From contig NZZF01000015.1 of assembly GCA_002702385.1 (NCBI GenBank), positions 1 through 11,452 of the forward strand: 11,452 bases of DNA, read 5' to 3'. The stretch's first letter is position 1; each line of letters begins with the position of its first letter. The position numbers were made by a program, and so were the translations under genes. This DNA is from Flavobacteriaceae bacterium. GTDB taxonomy: Bacteria > Bacteroidota > Bacteroidia > Flavobacteriales > Flavobacteriaceae. The notes under the pieces were generated by a model, which was not told where the DNA came from, searched no databases, and worked only from the letters and a program-made list of their open reading frames with translations. Below, piece after piece: positions 1 through 7,073 of this stretch.

Positions 1-2215
1 AATCCAATTTTTCTTCTACTACAGTAACTGAAGAATGGTCATCTAAATCCTCCCCATGACTACCACCTAAAATTGGAGCAATAACTAATCCAATTAAACA
101 AGTTAACTTAATAAGTATGTTCATAGATGGACCAGAAGTATCCTTAAACGGATCCCCTACTGTATCAACAGTTACAGCTGCTTTATGAGCGTCTGATCCC
201 TTGTAAGTCATTTCTCCATTGATTTCAACACCAGCTTCAAAAGATTTTTTTGCATTATCCCAAGCACCACCTGCGTTGTTTTGAAAAATTGCCCACAATA
301 CACCAGAAACTGCAACACCAGCCATATAGCTACCAAGAGCCTCAGGTCCAATTAAAAATCCAATTAAAACTGGTGTTATAATTGTAATTAAACCTGGAAG
401 AAGCATTTCTTTTAATGCAGCATTAGTAGATATTTCTACACATTTTTCATAATCTGGCTTTGCTTTACCTTCTAGAATACCTGGAATTTCTTTAAACTGT
501 CTTCTAACTTCCTCAACCATCTTCATAGCAGCCTTACCAACAGATTCCATTGCTAATGCAGAAAAAACAACTGGAATCATTCCTCCTATAAAAAGAGCAG
601 CTAACACATCAGCTTTGAAAATATTAATACCATCTATTCCAGTAAAAGTAACATATGCAGCAAATAATGCTAATGCAGTAAGTGCAGCTGAAGCAATAGC
701 AAATCCTTTTCCTGTTGCAGCAGTTGTATTACCTACAGAATCAAGAATATCAGTTCTTTCTCTTACTTCTTTAGGAAGCTCACTCATTTCAGCAACTCCA
801 CCAGCATTATCAGAAATTGGACCAAATGCATCAATTGCAAGTTGCATAGCTGTGGTTGCCATCATCGCAGAAGCAGCAATAGCAACGCCATAAAATCCAC
901 CTAAAACATAAGACCCCCATATTGCAAGAGCGAATAAAATAACAGATGAAAAAGTTGATTTCATACCAGTAGCTAACCCAGCTATTATATTAGTAGCTGC
1001 GCCCGTAGATGAATTTCTTACAATATTTAATACTGGTTTTTTACCTAGTGCTGTGTAATATTCTGTAAACAAGGAGATTAAATAACCAACTGCCAATCCA
1101 ACAATTGTTGAATAAAATATATTTTTACTTGGAATATCTTTAGTTCCCTCACCAAAGAATTTCATACCAGTAATTGTCTCTGGTAATAACCATTCTATTA
1201 AGAACCAACATGAAACCAATGTGATCAAAATAGATATTAGATTTCCTGTATTCAAAGAAGATTGTACTTGAGCTTCTTTAGCATCATTATTTTTTATTTT
1301 TATAAATAATGTCCCGATAATTGATGCAATAATTCCAACACCTGCGATGAAAAGAGGAAGAAGAATTGGTCCCATTCCATTAAACGCATCACTGAATTGA
1401 AGCGATGAGGCATCAGACATATCCCTTATAATGTAATTTCCTAAAACCATTGATGCAAGAACGGTTGCTACATAACTACCAAAAAGGTCAGCTCCCATTC
1501 CAGCAACATCACCAACATTATCACCAACATTGTCAGCTATTGTAGCTGGATTTCTTGGATCATCTTCTGGAATTCCCGCCTCAACTTTTCCAACAAGGTC
1601 TGCTCCAACATCTGCTGCTTTAGTATATATACCTCCTCCAACTCTTGCAAAAAGAGCAATTGATTCAGCACCTAGTGAAAAACCAGCTAATGCTTCCAAT
1701 ACAATAGTCATTTCATTATAAAAATTTTCGCCGTCTGTAATAAAGTAGTTGACAAAAAACATAAAGAACAAACTCAATCCCAAAACAGCTAAACCAGCAA
1801 CACCAAGCCCCATAACTGTTCCTCCACCAAAAGCTACATTTAAAGCTTTAGGTAAACTTGTTCTTGCAGCTTGTGTAGTTCTAGAGTTAGCATCTGTAGC
1901 TATTCGCATACCAATATTTCCTGCTAAACCAGAGAAAAATGCACCTACAATAAAAGCTGGGATTATCAACCAACTTGTTGTTTCAACCATTGTTGAAATT
2001 CCAAATAGTGCAATTGAAGCACCAACAACAAAAAACAATAGTAATTTATATTCAGCATTAAGAAATGCTAAGGCACCATTCTTTATTGCAGCACTTATTG
2101 ATACCATTTTTTCATTTCCTGGATCTTGTTTCTTAACCCACTGGGCCTTGAAGAACATATAAATTAGACCCAAAATTGAAAGGGCTATTGGAATAAATAT
2201 CGGATTGAAATTCAT
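1..2215 (-). CDS. hppA: Membrane-bound ion-translocating pyrophosphatase, K+-dependent flavobacterial type (3' end outside window)
   Basis: Integral membrane enzyme that hydrolyses PPi to phosphate and uses the energy to pump H+ (possibly Na+) out of the cytoplasm. My translation of the minus strand gives 738 codons from ATG at 2215 with no internal stop. The frame is still open at base 1, so the C-terminal end is missing. The catalytic loop (about residues 212-245) contains EAGIPEDDPRNPATIADN followed by VGDNVGDVAGMGADLF; the later loops DAFGPISDNAGG (462-473) and GAWDNAKK are also present. GNTTAATGKG (495-504) has Ala499 where K+-independent enzymes carry Lys, so K+ dependence is predicted. 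The glutamate found at DLFESY in Na+ pumps is Gly246 here, and Glu184 in LGAESIALF (helix 5) probably takes its place. This is the arrangement I recall for Flavobacterium-type H+-pumps; ion choice is inferred. The start lies 33 bases downstream of pdhB and has its own TAnnTTTG box. Many hydrophobic helices are visible. Family assignment is certain. Confidence 0.97.
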   Translation of the reverse strand, partial: MNFNPIFIPIALSILGLIYMFFKAQWVKKQDPGNEKMVSISAAIKNGALAFLNAEYKLLLFFVVGASIALFGISTMVETTSWLIIPAFIVGAFFSGLAGNIGMRIATDANSRTTQAARTSLPKALNVAFGGGTVMGLGVAGLAVLGLSLFFMFFVNYFITDGENFYNEMTIVLEALAGFSLGAESIALFARVGGGIYTKAADVGADLVGKVEAGIPEDDPRNPATIADNVGDNVGDVAGMGADLFGSYVATVLASMVLGNYIIRDMSDASSLQFSDAFNGMGPILLPLFIAGVGIIASIIGTLFIKIKNNDAKEAQVQSSLNTGNLISILITLVSCWFLIEWLLPETITGMKFFGEGTKDIPSKNIFYSTIVGLAVGYLISLFTEYYTALGKKPVLNIVRNSSTGAATNIIAGLATGMKSTFSSVILFALAIWGSYVLGGFYGVAIAASAMMATTAMQLAIDAFGPISDNAGGVAEMSELPKEVRERTDILDSVGNTTAATGKGFAIASAALTALALFAAYVTFTGIDGINIFKADVLAALFIGGMIPVVFSALAMESVGKAAMKMVEEVRRQFKEIPGILEGKAKPDYEKCVEISTNAALKEMLLPGLITIITPVLIGFLIGPEALGSYMAGVAVSGVLWAIFQNNAGGAWDNAKKSFEAGVEINGEMTYKGSDAHKAAVTVDTVGDPFKDTSGPSMNILIKLTCLIGLVIAPILGGSHGEDLDDHSSVTVVEEKLD

Positions 2216-2235
2216 AATATATTTTTTTGAGGGTT

Positions 2236-2243
2236 CAAAAATA
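2236..2243 (-). promoter_or_regulatory. Putative -7 promoter box for hppA
   Basis: Read on the minus strand this is TATTTTTG, an exact match to the Bacteroidota -7 consensus TAnnTTTG. It lies 20 bases upstream of the hppA ATG, inside the 33-base gap after pdhB. No clear TTG/TTTG -33 element is seen at the usual spacing, and the sequence is AT-rich, so chance matches are possible. It would let hppA be transcribed independently of pdhB. Confidence 0.4.
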
Positions 2244-2248
2244 GAAAT

Positions 2249-3229
2249 TTATTGCTTATACAGAACTTTATTTACAGCTTTAATTACATCATTAGAATTT
2301 GGCAACCATTCTTTCAATAGAGTTGGACTGTACGGAGCTGGTGTATCAGCAGTGTTAATTTTAATTATTGGAGCATCTAAATAATCAAATGCTGAGTTTT
2401 GGACTTGATAAGTTATTTCAGTTGAAACATTTCCAAATGGCCAAGCTTCTTCAACAATAACAAGTCTATTAGTTTTTTTAACTGATTCGATTACAGTTTC
2501 ATAATCGAGTGGTCTAACAGTTCTTAAATCAATTACTTCTACGTTAATATTATCTTCCTTCAACTTTTCAGCAGCTTTTACAACTTCTTTCATAATTTTT
2601 CCAAATGAAACAATTGTTACATCACTACCTTCTTTTGTAACTTCGGCTTTACCAATAGGAATCAAATATTCTTCTTCAGGAACTTGTCCTTTATCACCAT
2701 ACATTTGCTCAGATTCCATAAATATAACTGGATCATCATCTCTAATTGCTGACTTTAAAAGTCCTTTGGCATCATATGGATTTGAAGGAACAATAACTTT
2801 AAGGCCTGGACAATTCGCATACCAGCTTTCAAATGCTTGTGAATGAGTAGCTGCTAATTGACCAGCAGAACCAGTAGGTCCTCTAAAAACAATTGGACAT
2901 GGGAATTGACCTCCGGACATCTGTCTTATTTTTGCTGCATTGTTGATTATTTGATCAATTCCAACAAGAGCAAAATTGAAAGTCATAAATTCAATAATAG
3001 GTCTATTTCCAGTCATTGTTGAACCAACACCAATTCCAGCAAATCCTAATTCGGAAATTGGAGTATCAACAACCCTCTTCTCACCAAATTCATCTAACAT
3101 TCCTTTAGATGCCTTGTAAGCACCATTATACTCTGCAACTTCCTCGCCCATGAGATAAATACTTTCATCTTTTCTCATCTCTTCTGACATAGCTTCACAT
3201 ATAGCTTCTCTAAATTGAATTTGTCTCAT
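2249..3229 (-). CDS. pdhB: Pyruvate dehydrogenase complex E1 component, beta subunit
   Basis: Beta chain of the thiamine-diphosphate-dependent E1 heterotetramer, which decarboxylates pyruvate and passes the acetyl group to the lipoyl arm of E2 in the cytoplasm. At 326 aa it has the normal length for E1-beta. Visible family features are MGEEVAEYNGAYKASKG (27-43), VDTPISELGFAGIGVG (54-69) with the ThDP-activating Glu60, EFMTFNFALVGIDQIINNAA (80-99), and RGPTGSAGQLAATHSQ with the conserved His129. The C-terminal half is a transketolase-C type domain (for example TVRPLDYETVIESVKKTNR and VEEAWPFGNVSTEI). The first ATG, at 3229, starts just where family members begin. The sequence resembles pyruvate rather than branched-chain E1-beta, but a 2-oxoisovalerate role cannot be wholly excluded. 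The E1-alpha gene is not in the window. It is divergent from etfB and is followed after 33 bases by hppA. Confidence 0.93.
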   Translation of the reverse strand: MRQIQFREAICEAMSEEMRKDESIYLMGEEVAEYNGAYKASKGMLDEFGEKRVVDTPISELGFAGIGVGSTMTGNRPIIEFMTFNFALVGIDQIINNAAKIRQMSGGQFPCPIVFRGPTGSAGQLAATHSQAFESWYANCPGLKVIVPSNPYDAKGLLKSAIRDDDPVIFMESEQMYGDKGQVPEEEYLIPIGKAEVTKEGSDVTIVSFGKIMKEVVKAAEKLKEDNINVEVIDLRTVRPLDYETVIESVKKTNRLVIVEEAWPFGNVSTEITYQVQNSAFDYLDAPIIKINTADTPAPYSPTLLKEWLPNSNDVIKAVNKVLYKQ

Positions 3230-3242
3230 AATAAAGTTTGTG

Positions 3243-3250
3243 CAAAAATA
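3243..3250 (-). promoter_or_regulatory. Putative -7 promoter box for pdhB
   Basis: The minus-strand sequence is TATTTTTG, matching TAnnTTTG exactly and identical to the box before hppA. It lies 13 bases upstream of the pdhB ATG, implying a very short leader. No good -33 TTG element is visible. It sits in the 113-base divergent region shared with etfB. Confidence 0.4.
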
Positions 3251-3319
3251 TAAATAAAAAGCATTTAATTATTTATAAATTTATAAAATACTATGCGTGC
3301 ATAATAAATTCATTTTTAT

Positions 3320-3327
3320 TATATTTG
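3320..3327 (+). promoter_or_regulatory. Putative -7 promoter box for the etfB operon
   Basis: TATATTTG matches the Bacteroidota -7 consensus TAnnTTTG and lies 15 bases upstream of the etfB ATG. It is the forward partner of the pdhB box in the same divergent spacer. The -33 position holds no clear TTTG, so the call rests on the -7 match and its location. Confidence 0.42.
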
Positions 3328-3342
3328 TATATATAAAAATTT

Positions 3343-4089
3343 ATGAAAATTTTAGTTTGTATAAGTTGTGTTCCTGACACCACTTCAAAAATAAGTTTTA
3401 TTGAAAACGACACTATATTTGATAAAAATGGTGTTCAGTTTGTTATTAATCCAAATGATGAATTTGGATTAACTCGAGCAATGTGGATAAAAGAAAAAGA
3501 CAACTCATCAATTGATGTTATTAATGTTGGACTACAAGATACTGAACCTATTTTGAGAAAAACATTAGCTATCGGCGCTGACAAAGCAATTAGAATTAAT
3601 AGCGATCCAAAAGACAGCTTTCAGGTTGCAAAATTAATATCAGATTATGTGTCAAAAAATAATTATGATTTAATTATTGCTGGACGTGAATCTATTGACT
3701 TCAATGGAAATATGGTGCCGGGAATTATTTCAGAATTATTAGGAATGAATTTTATTACAAATTGTGTTGGGCTTGATATTATTGGTAATAAAATAACTGC
3801 AAAGAGAGAAATTGAAGGAGGAACTGAAACATTATCTTTTGATTTACCAGCAGTAATTGGTGGTCAAAAAGGATTGGTTGAAGAAAGTGATCTTAAAATT
3901 CCAAATATGAGGGGTATTATGCAAGCTAGACAAAAACCACTCGATGTTATTGAAGTTAATAAAAATAATCTTTTTACTGAAACTATAAAATTTTACAAGC
4001 CTGAGGAAAAAGGAGAAATAAAAATGATTGATTCCGACAACTTAGATGAATTAATCAACTTACTACATAACGAAGCAAAAGTTATTTAA
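3343..4089 (+). CDS. etfB: Electron transfer flavoprotein, beta subunit
   Basis: Beta chain of the cytoplasmic EtfAB heterodimer, which accepts electrons from acyl-CoA dehydrogenases and related flavoproteins and delivers them to ETF:quinone oxidoreductase. The 248-aa length is normal. The N-terminus MKILVCISCVPDTTSKI is typical. NPNDEFGLTRAMW (36-48) belongs to the AMP-binding region. AGRESIDFNGNMVPG (113-127) corresponds to the conserved AG(R/K)xxID segment, and LPAVIGGQKGLVEESDLKIP (168-187) with the following NMRGIMQARQKP is the classical beta-subunit signature region. It is the first gene of a plus-strand cluster and its stop is only 2 bases before the etfA start, so the two are surely co-transcribed. 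The ATG at 3343 gives the expected N-terminus with nothing upstream. A bifurcating ETF is not indicated, because no partner dehydrogenase or ferredoxin gene is adjacent. Confidence 0.95.
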   Translation: MKILVCISCVPDTTSKISFIENDTIFDKNGVQFVINPNDEFGLTRAMWIKEKDNSSIDVINVGLQDTEPILRKTLAIGADKAIRINSDPKDSFQVAKLISDYVSKNNYDLIIAGRESIDFNGNMVPGIISELLGMNFITNCVGLDIIGNKITAKREIEGGTETLSFDLPAVIGGQKGLVEESDLKIPNMRGIMQARQKPLDVIEVNKNNLFTETIKFYKPEEKGEIKMIDSDNLDELINLLHNEAKVI

Positions 4090-4091
4090 CC

Positions 4092-5054
4092 ATGGCAGTT
4101 TTAGCATATATAGAATCAAACAAATCTAAGCCTAAGAAAAATTCCTATGAAATTATTTCATATGGAAGAGGGTTGGCTGATAAATTATCAACGGAATTAA
4201 TAGTTTTGTCGTTTAATATTGATAGTGTAGAAGATTTGTCCAACTATGGGCCAGATAAAATTTTAAATATAAAAAACAATGACCTTTCTAATTTTAATAT
4301 TCAAAAATATGCTGATGTAATTGCGCAAGCTTGTAACAGTTTATCAATTGATATCATTATTATTGGAGGAAGTGCAGATAGCAAGTATTTAGCACCGTCA
4401 TTATCTGTAAAAACAAATTCATCTTATGTTTCAAATGTGGTTGAACTCCCCTCCAGTTTAGAACCCTTTACTCTTAAAAGATCTACTTATTCAAACAAGG
4501 CGTTTAGTGATATTACAATTAAAAATGAAAAAAAACTTATTGGAATTTATAATAACTCATTTGGAATTGTTGAAAAAAAATCTAATCCTGAATTAATATC
4601 CATAGATATCATAATTCCTGATTCAACATTAACCACAGATTCTGTAGAACATGGCTCAGGAGATATTTCAATTGCTGATGCTGATATAGTTGTTTCGGCA
4701 GGAAGAGGTCTCAAAGGACCTGAAAATTGGAATATTATTGAGGATTTAGCAAAAACATTAGGTGCTGCTACTGCATGTTCAAAACCAGTTTCTGACATGG
4801 GTTGGAGACCACACAGTGAACACGTAGGTCAAACTGGCAAACCAGTTGCTACAAATTTATATATAGCTATTGGAATTTCAGGTGCAATACAACACCTTGC
4901 TGGCGTTAGTTCGTCCAAAGTTAAGGTTGTAATTAATACAGACCCTGAAGCTCCATTTTTTAAAGCTGCCGATTATGGAATAATAGGGGATGCTTTTGAT
5001 GTGGTTCCTAAATTAAATGAAAAACTTAAAGTGTTCAAGGCTGGAAACAACTAA
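4092..5054 (+). CDS. etfA: Electron transfer flavoprotein, alpha subunit
   Basis: FAD-carrying alpha chain of EtfAB. The 320-aa protein has the normal two-part layout: an N-terminal alpha/beta domain (about 1-190) and a C-terminal FAD-binding domain (about 198-320). The latter shows VSAGRGLKGPENW (201-213), GAATACSKPVSDMGWRPHSE (224-243), HVGQTGK (244-250), and LYIAIGISGAIQHLAGV (256-272), which is the ETF-alpha signature, followed by INTDPEAPFFKAADYG. Nothing is missing from the FAD site. The ATG lies 2 bases after the etfB stop and no closer start is available. The N-terminal half is less conserved than the FAD domain, as is usual for the family. A small stem-loop overlaps its stop codon. 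Confidence 0.96.
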   Translation: MAVLAYIESNKSKPKKNSYEIISYGRGLADKLSTELIVLSFNIDSVEDLSNYGPDKILNIKNNDLSNFNIQKYADVIAQACNSLSIDIIIIGGSADSKYLAPSLSVKTNSSYVSNVVELPSSLEPFTLKRSTYSNKAFSDITIKNEKKLIGIYNNSFGIVEKKSNPELISIDIIIPDSTLTTDSVEHGSGDISIADADIVVSAGRGLKGPENWNIIEDLAKTLGAATACSKPVSDMGWRPHSEHVGQTGKPVATNLYIAIGISGAIQHLAGVSSSKVKVVINTDPEAPFFKAADYGIIGDAFDVVPKLNEKLKVFKAGNN

Positions 5055-5075
5055 TTTTCTATTTTTGAATTAGTT
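5049..5075 (+). other. Inverted repeat overlapping the etfA stop codon
   Basis: AACTAATT (5049-5056) and AATTAGTT (5068-5075) form a perfect 8-bp stem around an 11-base loop. The left arm includes the etfA TAA stop. The stem is AT-rich with no following T-run, so it is a weak candidate for a terminator; mRNA 3'-end protection or a regulator site are alternatives. The loop holds the TATTTTTG promoter-like box. In such AT-rich DNA it may be chance. Confidence 0.3.
5060..5067 (+). promoter_or_regulatory. Putative internal -7 promoter box before the bifunctional-nuclease gene
   Basis: TATTTTTG matches TAnnTTTG and lies 19 bases upstream of the ATG at 5087, in the only sizeable gap (32 bases) within the etfB to nupC run. 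It lies in the loop of the inverted repeat around the etfA stop. It could drive the three downstream genes separately from etfBA. No convincing -33 element is seen. Confidence 0.35.
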
Positions 5076-5086
5076 ATCCATGTCTA

Positions 5087-5653
5087 ATGAATTTAGTTGA
5101 ACTTAAAGTAAATAGAATTTCATATAGCCAATCTCAAAATGGTGCATATGCACTCATTTTAGAAGAAGTTGATGGTGAAAGAAAATTACCAATAGTTATT
5201 GGAGGATTTGAAGCACAATCAATAGCTATTGCATTAGATAAAAATATTGAACCTCCAAGACCGCTAACTCACGATTTGTTTAAGACTTTTGCAAAAAATT
5301 TTGAAATTACTATTAAGCAGGTAATCATTCACAAACTAATTGACGGAATTTTCTATTCTAGTTTAATATGCGAAAGAGATAAGGTTGAGGAAATTATCGA
5401 TGCAAGAACATCAGATGCTATTGCGCTAGCATTAAGATTTGAATCACCAATATTTACATATTCAAAAATACTGGATAAAGCAGGAATTATTTTAAAGAAA
5501 GAAATATCTGAAAAGAATATTGAAAAAAAATTTGATGAAGACTATAAAAATTTATCAATCAAAGAATTAAATAAAAAAATAGCTGACGCTATTGAAATAG
5601 AAAATTATGAGCTAGCAGCTAAATTAAGAGATGAAATTAACCAAAGGAAATAA
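5087..5653 (+). CDS. Bifunctional nuclease family protein (DUF151/BFN) with C-terminal UVR motif
   Basis: 188-aa cytoplasmic protein. Residues 1 to about 133 form a BFN (DUF151) domain: ALILEEVDGERKLPIVIGGF (22-41) followed by EAQSIAIAL (42-50), RPLTHDL (58-64), and DARTSDAIALALR (105-117) are hallmarks of the family. The C-terminal segment (about 156-188) contains ELNKKIADAIEIENYELAAK followed by LRDEINQRK, a UVR motif like those of UvrB, UvrC and McsA, normally a short helical hairpin for protein-protein contact. The two are joined by a charged Lys/Glu-rich linker. Nuclease activity is described for a few BFN proteins; for this one it is only an inference, and the cellular role is unknown. 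The ATG at 5087 gives the canonical N-terminus MNLVELKV. The stop is 3 bases before the next gene, so translation is probably coupled. Confidence 0.9.
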   Translation: MNLVELKVNRISYSQSQNGAYALILEEVDGERKLPIVIGGFEAQSIAIALDKNIEPPRPLTHDLFKTFAKNFEITIKQVIIHKLIDGIFYSSLICERDKVEEIIDARTSDAIALALRFESPIFTYSKILDKAGIILKKEISEKNIEKKFDEDYKNLSIKELNKKIADAIEIENYELAAKLRDEINQRK

Positions 5654-5656
5654 GAT

Positions 5657-7009
5657 TTGATTTTAAATTCTACTTTACTATTTATTGAAAATGAGCTTGT
5701 TTCCTCTACAGGATTTTCTTTTGAGAGTTTTTACAGAGGAATAATTGGAATTATTACTGTACTTTTTATTGCTTATCTTTTTAGTAATCAAAAAAATAAA
5801 ATAGCTTGGAAAACTATAGCCTTAGCTCTAGTTAGTCAATTAATTTTAGGAATTTTAATTTTAAAAGTTCCTTTTATTCAATCACTATTTGAAAAAGCTG
5901 GAGCCGTCTTTGTAAAATTGATTGATTTCACTCGTGAAGGAACAATTTTTGTTTTTGGAGACCTACTAAAGCCAAAAACTACTAGCTACATATGGGCATT
6001 TGAAATATTACCTACTGTTATTTTCTTTTCAGCGATAACTTCAATTTTATTTTATTTTGGAATTATTCAAAAGGTGGTTAGTTTTTTTGCTCGACTATAC
6101 ACAAAGTTTCTTAAGATCTCAGGATCTGAAAGTCTTTCAGTAATAGGAAATATATTTTTAGGTCAAACCGAAGCTCCATTACTTATAAAAGCTTATTTAC
6201 CTAAAATGAATAAATCTGAAATTTTGCTTGTTATGATTGGTGGAATGGCAACTGTAGCTGGAGGAGTTTTAGCTGCATACATAGCTTTTTTAGGTGGAGA
6301 TGATCCTGTGAAGCAAGTTGAATTTGCTAAACATCTACTTACAGCATCAGTTATGGCAGCTCCAGGAGCGATACTTATATCTAAAATTATTTTACCACAA
6401 TCTGAAAAAATAAATAGTGATGTGAATATTTCTGATTATGATGCTGGATCAAATTTATTAGATGCGATTTCAAATGGCACAATTGAAGGAATAAAATTAG
6501 CCGTTAACATTGGAGCTATGGTACTTGTATTTATTGCACTTATTGCAATGGTAAATCATATACTATTTTTGACTGGTGATATTAGTGGTTTAAATTCAAT
6601 AATTGAGGTCAATACAATTTACAGTAATCTTTCACTAGAGGCCATAATGGGTATCATATTTTCTCCTTTAATGTGGTTAATTGGTGTTGCCTCAGCGGAT
6701 ATTGTTCCCATGGGTCAATTACTTGGAATTAAACTTTCAGTAAACGAATTTATTGCATACATGCAACTGGCTGATTTTAAAGCTGCAGGAGCTGAAGTTG
6801 TTTTGAATTATGAAAAATCACTTATAATGGCTACATATATGTTGTGTGGATTTGCTAATTTTTCATCTATAGGTATTCAAATTGGAGGAATTGGTGCTTT
6901 AGCTCCAAATCAAAGAAAAAATTTAGCAAAATTTGGTATCAAGGCTTTAATTGGAGGAGCGCTCGCATCACTTTTATCGGCTGCTATTGCCGGGATGCTA
7001 ATCGGTTAA
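5657..7009 (+). CDS. nupC: Concentrative nucleoside transporter (CNT/NupC family)
   Basis: Inner-membrane symporter that imports nucleosides with an ion gradient. The 450-aa protein is rich in hydrophobic helices. FLGQTEAPLLIKAYLP (167-182) is the CNT motif whose Gln170, Thr171 and Glu172 contact nucleoside in the Vibrio cholerae homologue. MIGGMATVAGGVLAAYIAF (193-211) follows, and CGFANFSSIGIQIGG (397-411) carries the second substrate motif (Asn401, Ser403/Ser404). The GQTEAP form resembles the Na+-coupled Vibrio and animal proteins more than E. coli NupC, so Na+ coupling is likely but inferred. The start is unusual: TTG at 5657, 3 bases after the previous stop. The first in-frame ATG encodes Met184, beyond the first substrate motif, so a non-ATG start is required. 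It is followed after 64 bases by thyA, suggesting a shared nucleotide-supply role. Confidence 0.93.
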   Translation: MILNSTLLFIENELVSSTGFSFESFYRGIIGIITVLFIAYLFSNQKNKIAWKTIALALVSQLILGILILKVPFIQSLFEKAGAVFVKLIDFTREGTIFVFGDLLKPKTTSYIWAFEILPTVIFFSAITSILFYFGIIQKVVSFFARLYTKFLKISGSESLSVIGNIFLGQTEAPLLIKAYLPKMNKSEILLVMIGGMATVAGGVLAAYIAFLGGDDPVKQVEFAKHLLTASVMAAPGAILISKIILPQSEKINSDVNISDYDAGSNLLDAISNGTIEGIKLAVNIGAMVLVFIALIAMVNHILFLTGDISGLNSIIEVNTIYSNLSLEAIMGIIFSPLMWLIGVASADIVPMGQLLGIKLSVNEFIAYMQLADFKAAGAEVVLNYEKSLIMATYMLCGFANFSSIGIQIGGIGALAPNQRKNLAKFGIKALIGGALASLLSAAIAGMLIG

Positions 7010-7073
7010 TATCTTTTAATTTTTTTTTTATTTATAAGTGAATAAAAATTTTCACATTTCATAATTTAGAAGC

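Noticed and set aside
615..2162. Plus-strand open frames at 615-893, 1530-1721 and 1749-2162
   Set aside because: They lie antisense to the clear pyrophosphatase gene, give low-complexity Ala/Pro/Ser-rich translations with no family resemblance, and are shadows of its codon pattern.
4547..4798. Minus-strand open frame inside etfA
   Set aside because: It overlaps the highly conserved FAD-binding part of etfA and has no recognisable content.
5080..5100. Mini-ORF ATGTCTAATGAATTTAGTTGA overlapping the start of the BFN gene
   Set aside because: Six codons, out of frame, with no sign of conservation; it could affect initiation but nothing supports it as a leader peptide.
7010..7073. Possible terminator after nupC (T-run at 7020-7029) and a GTGAA/TTCAC repeat at 7038-7055
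   Set aside because: No stem worth the name precedes the T-run (only a 3-bp CCG/CGG pairing), and the 5-bp repeat is expected by chance in such AT-rich sequence.
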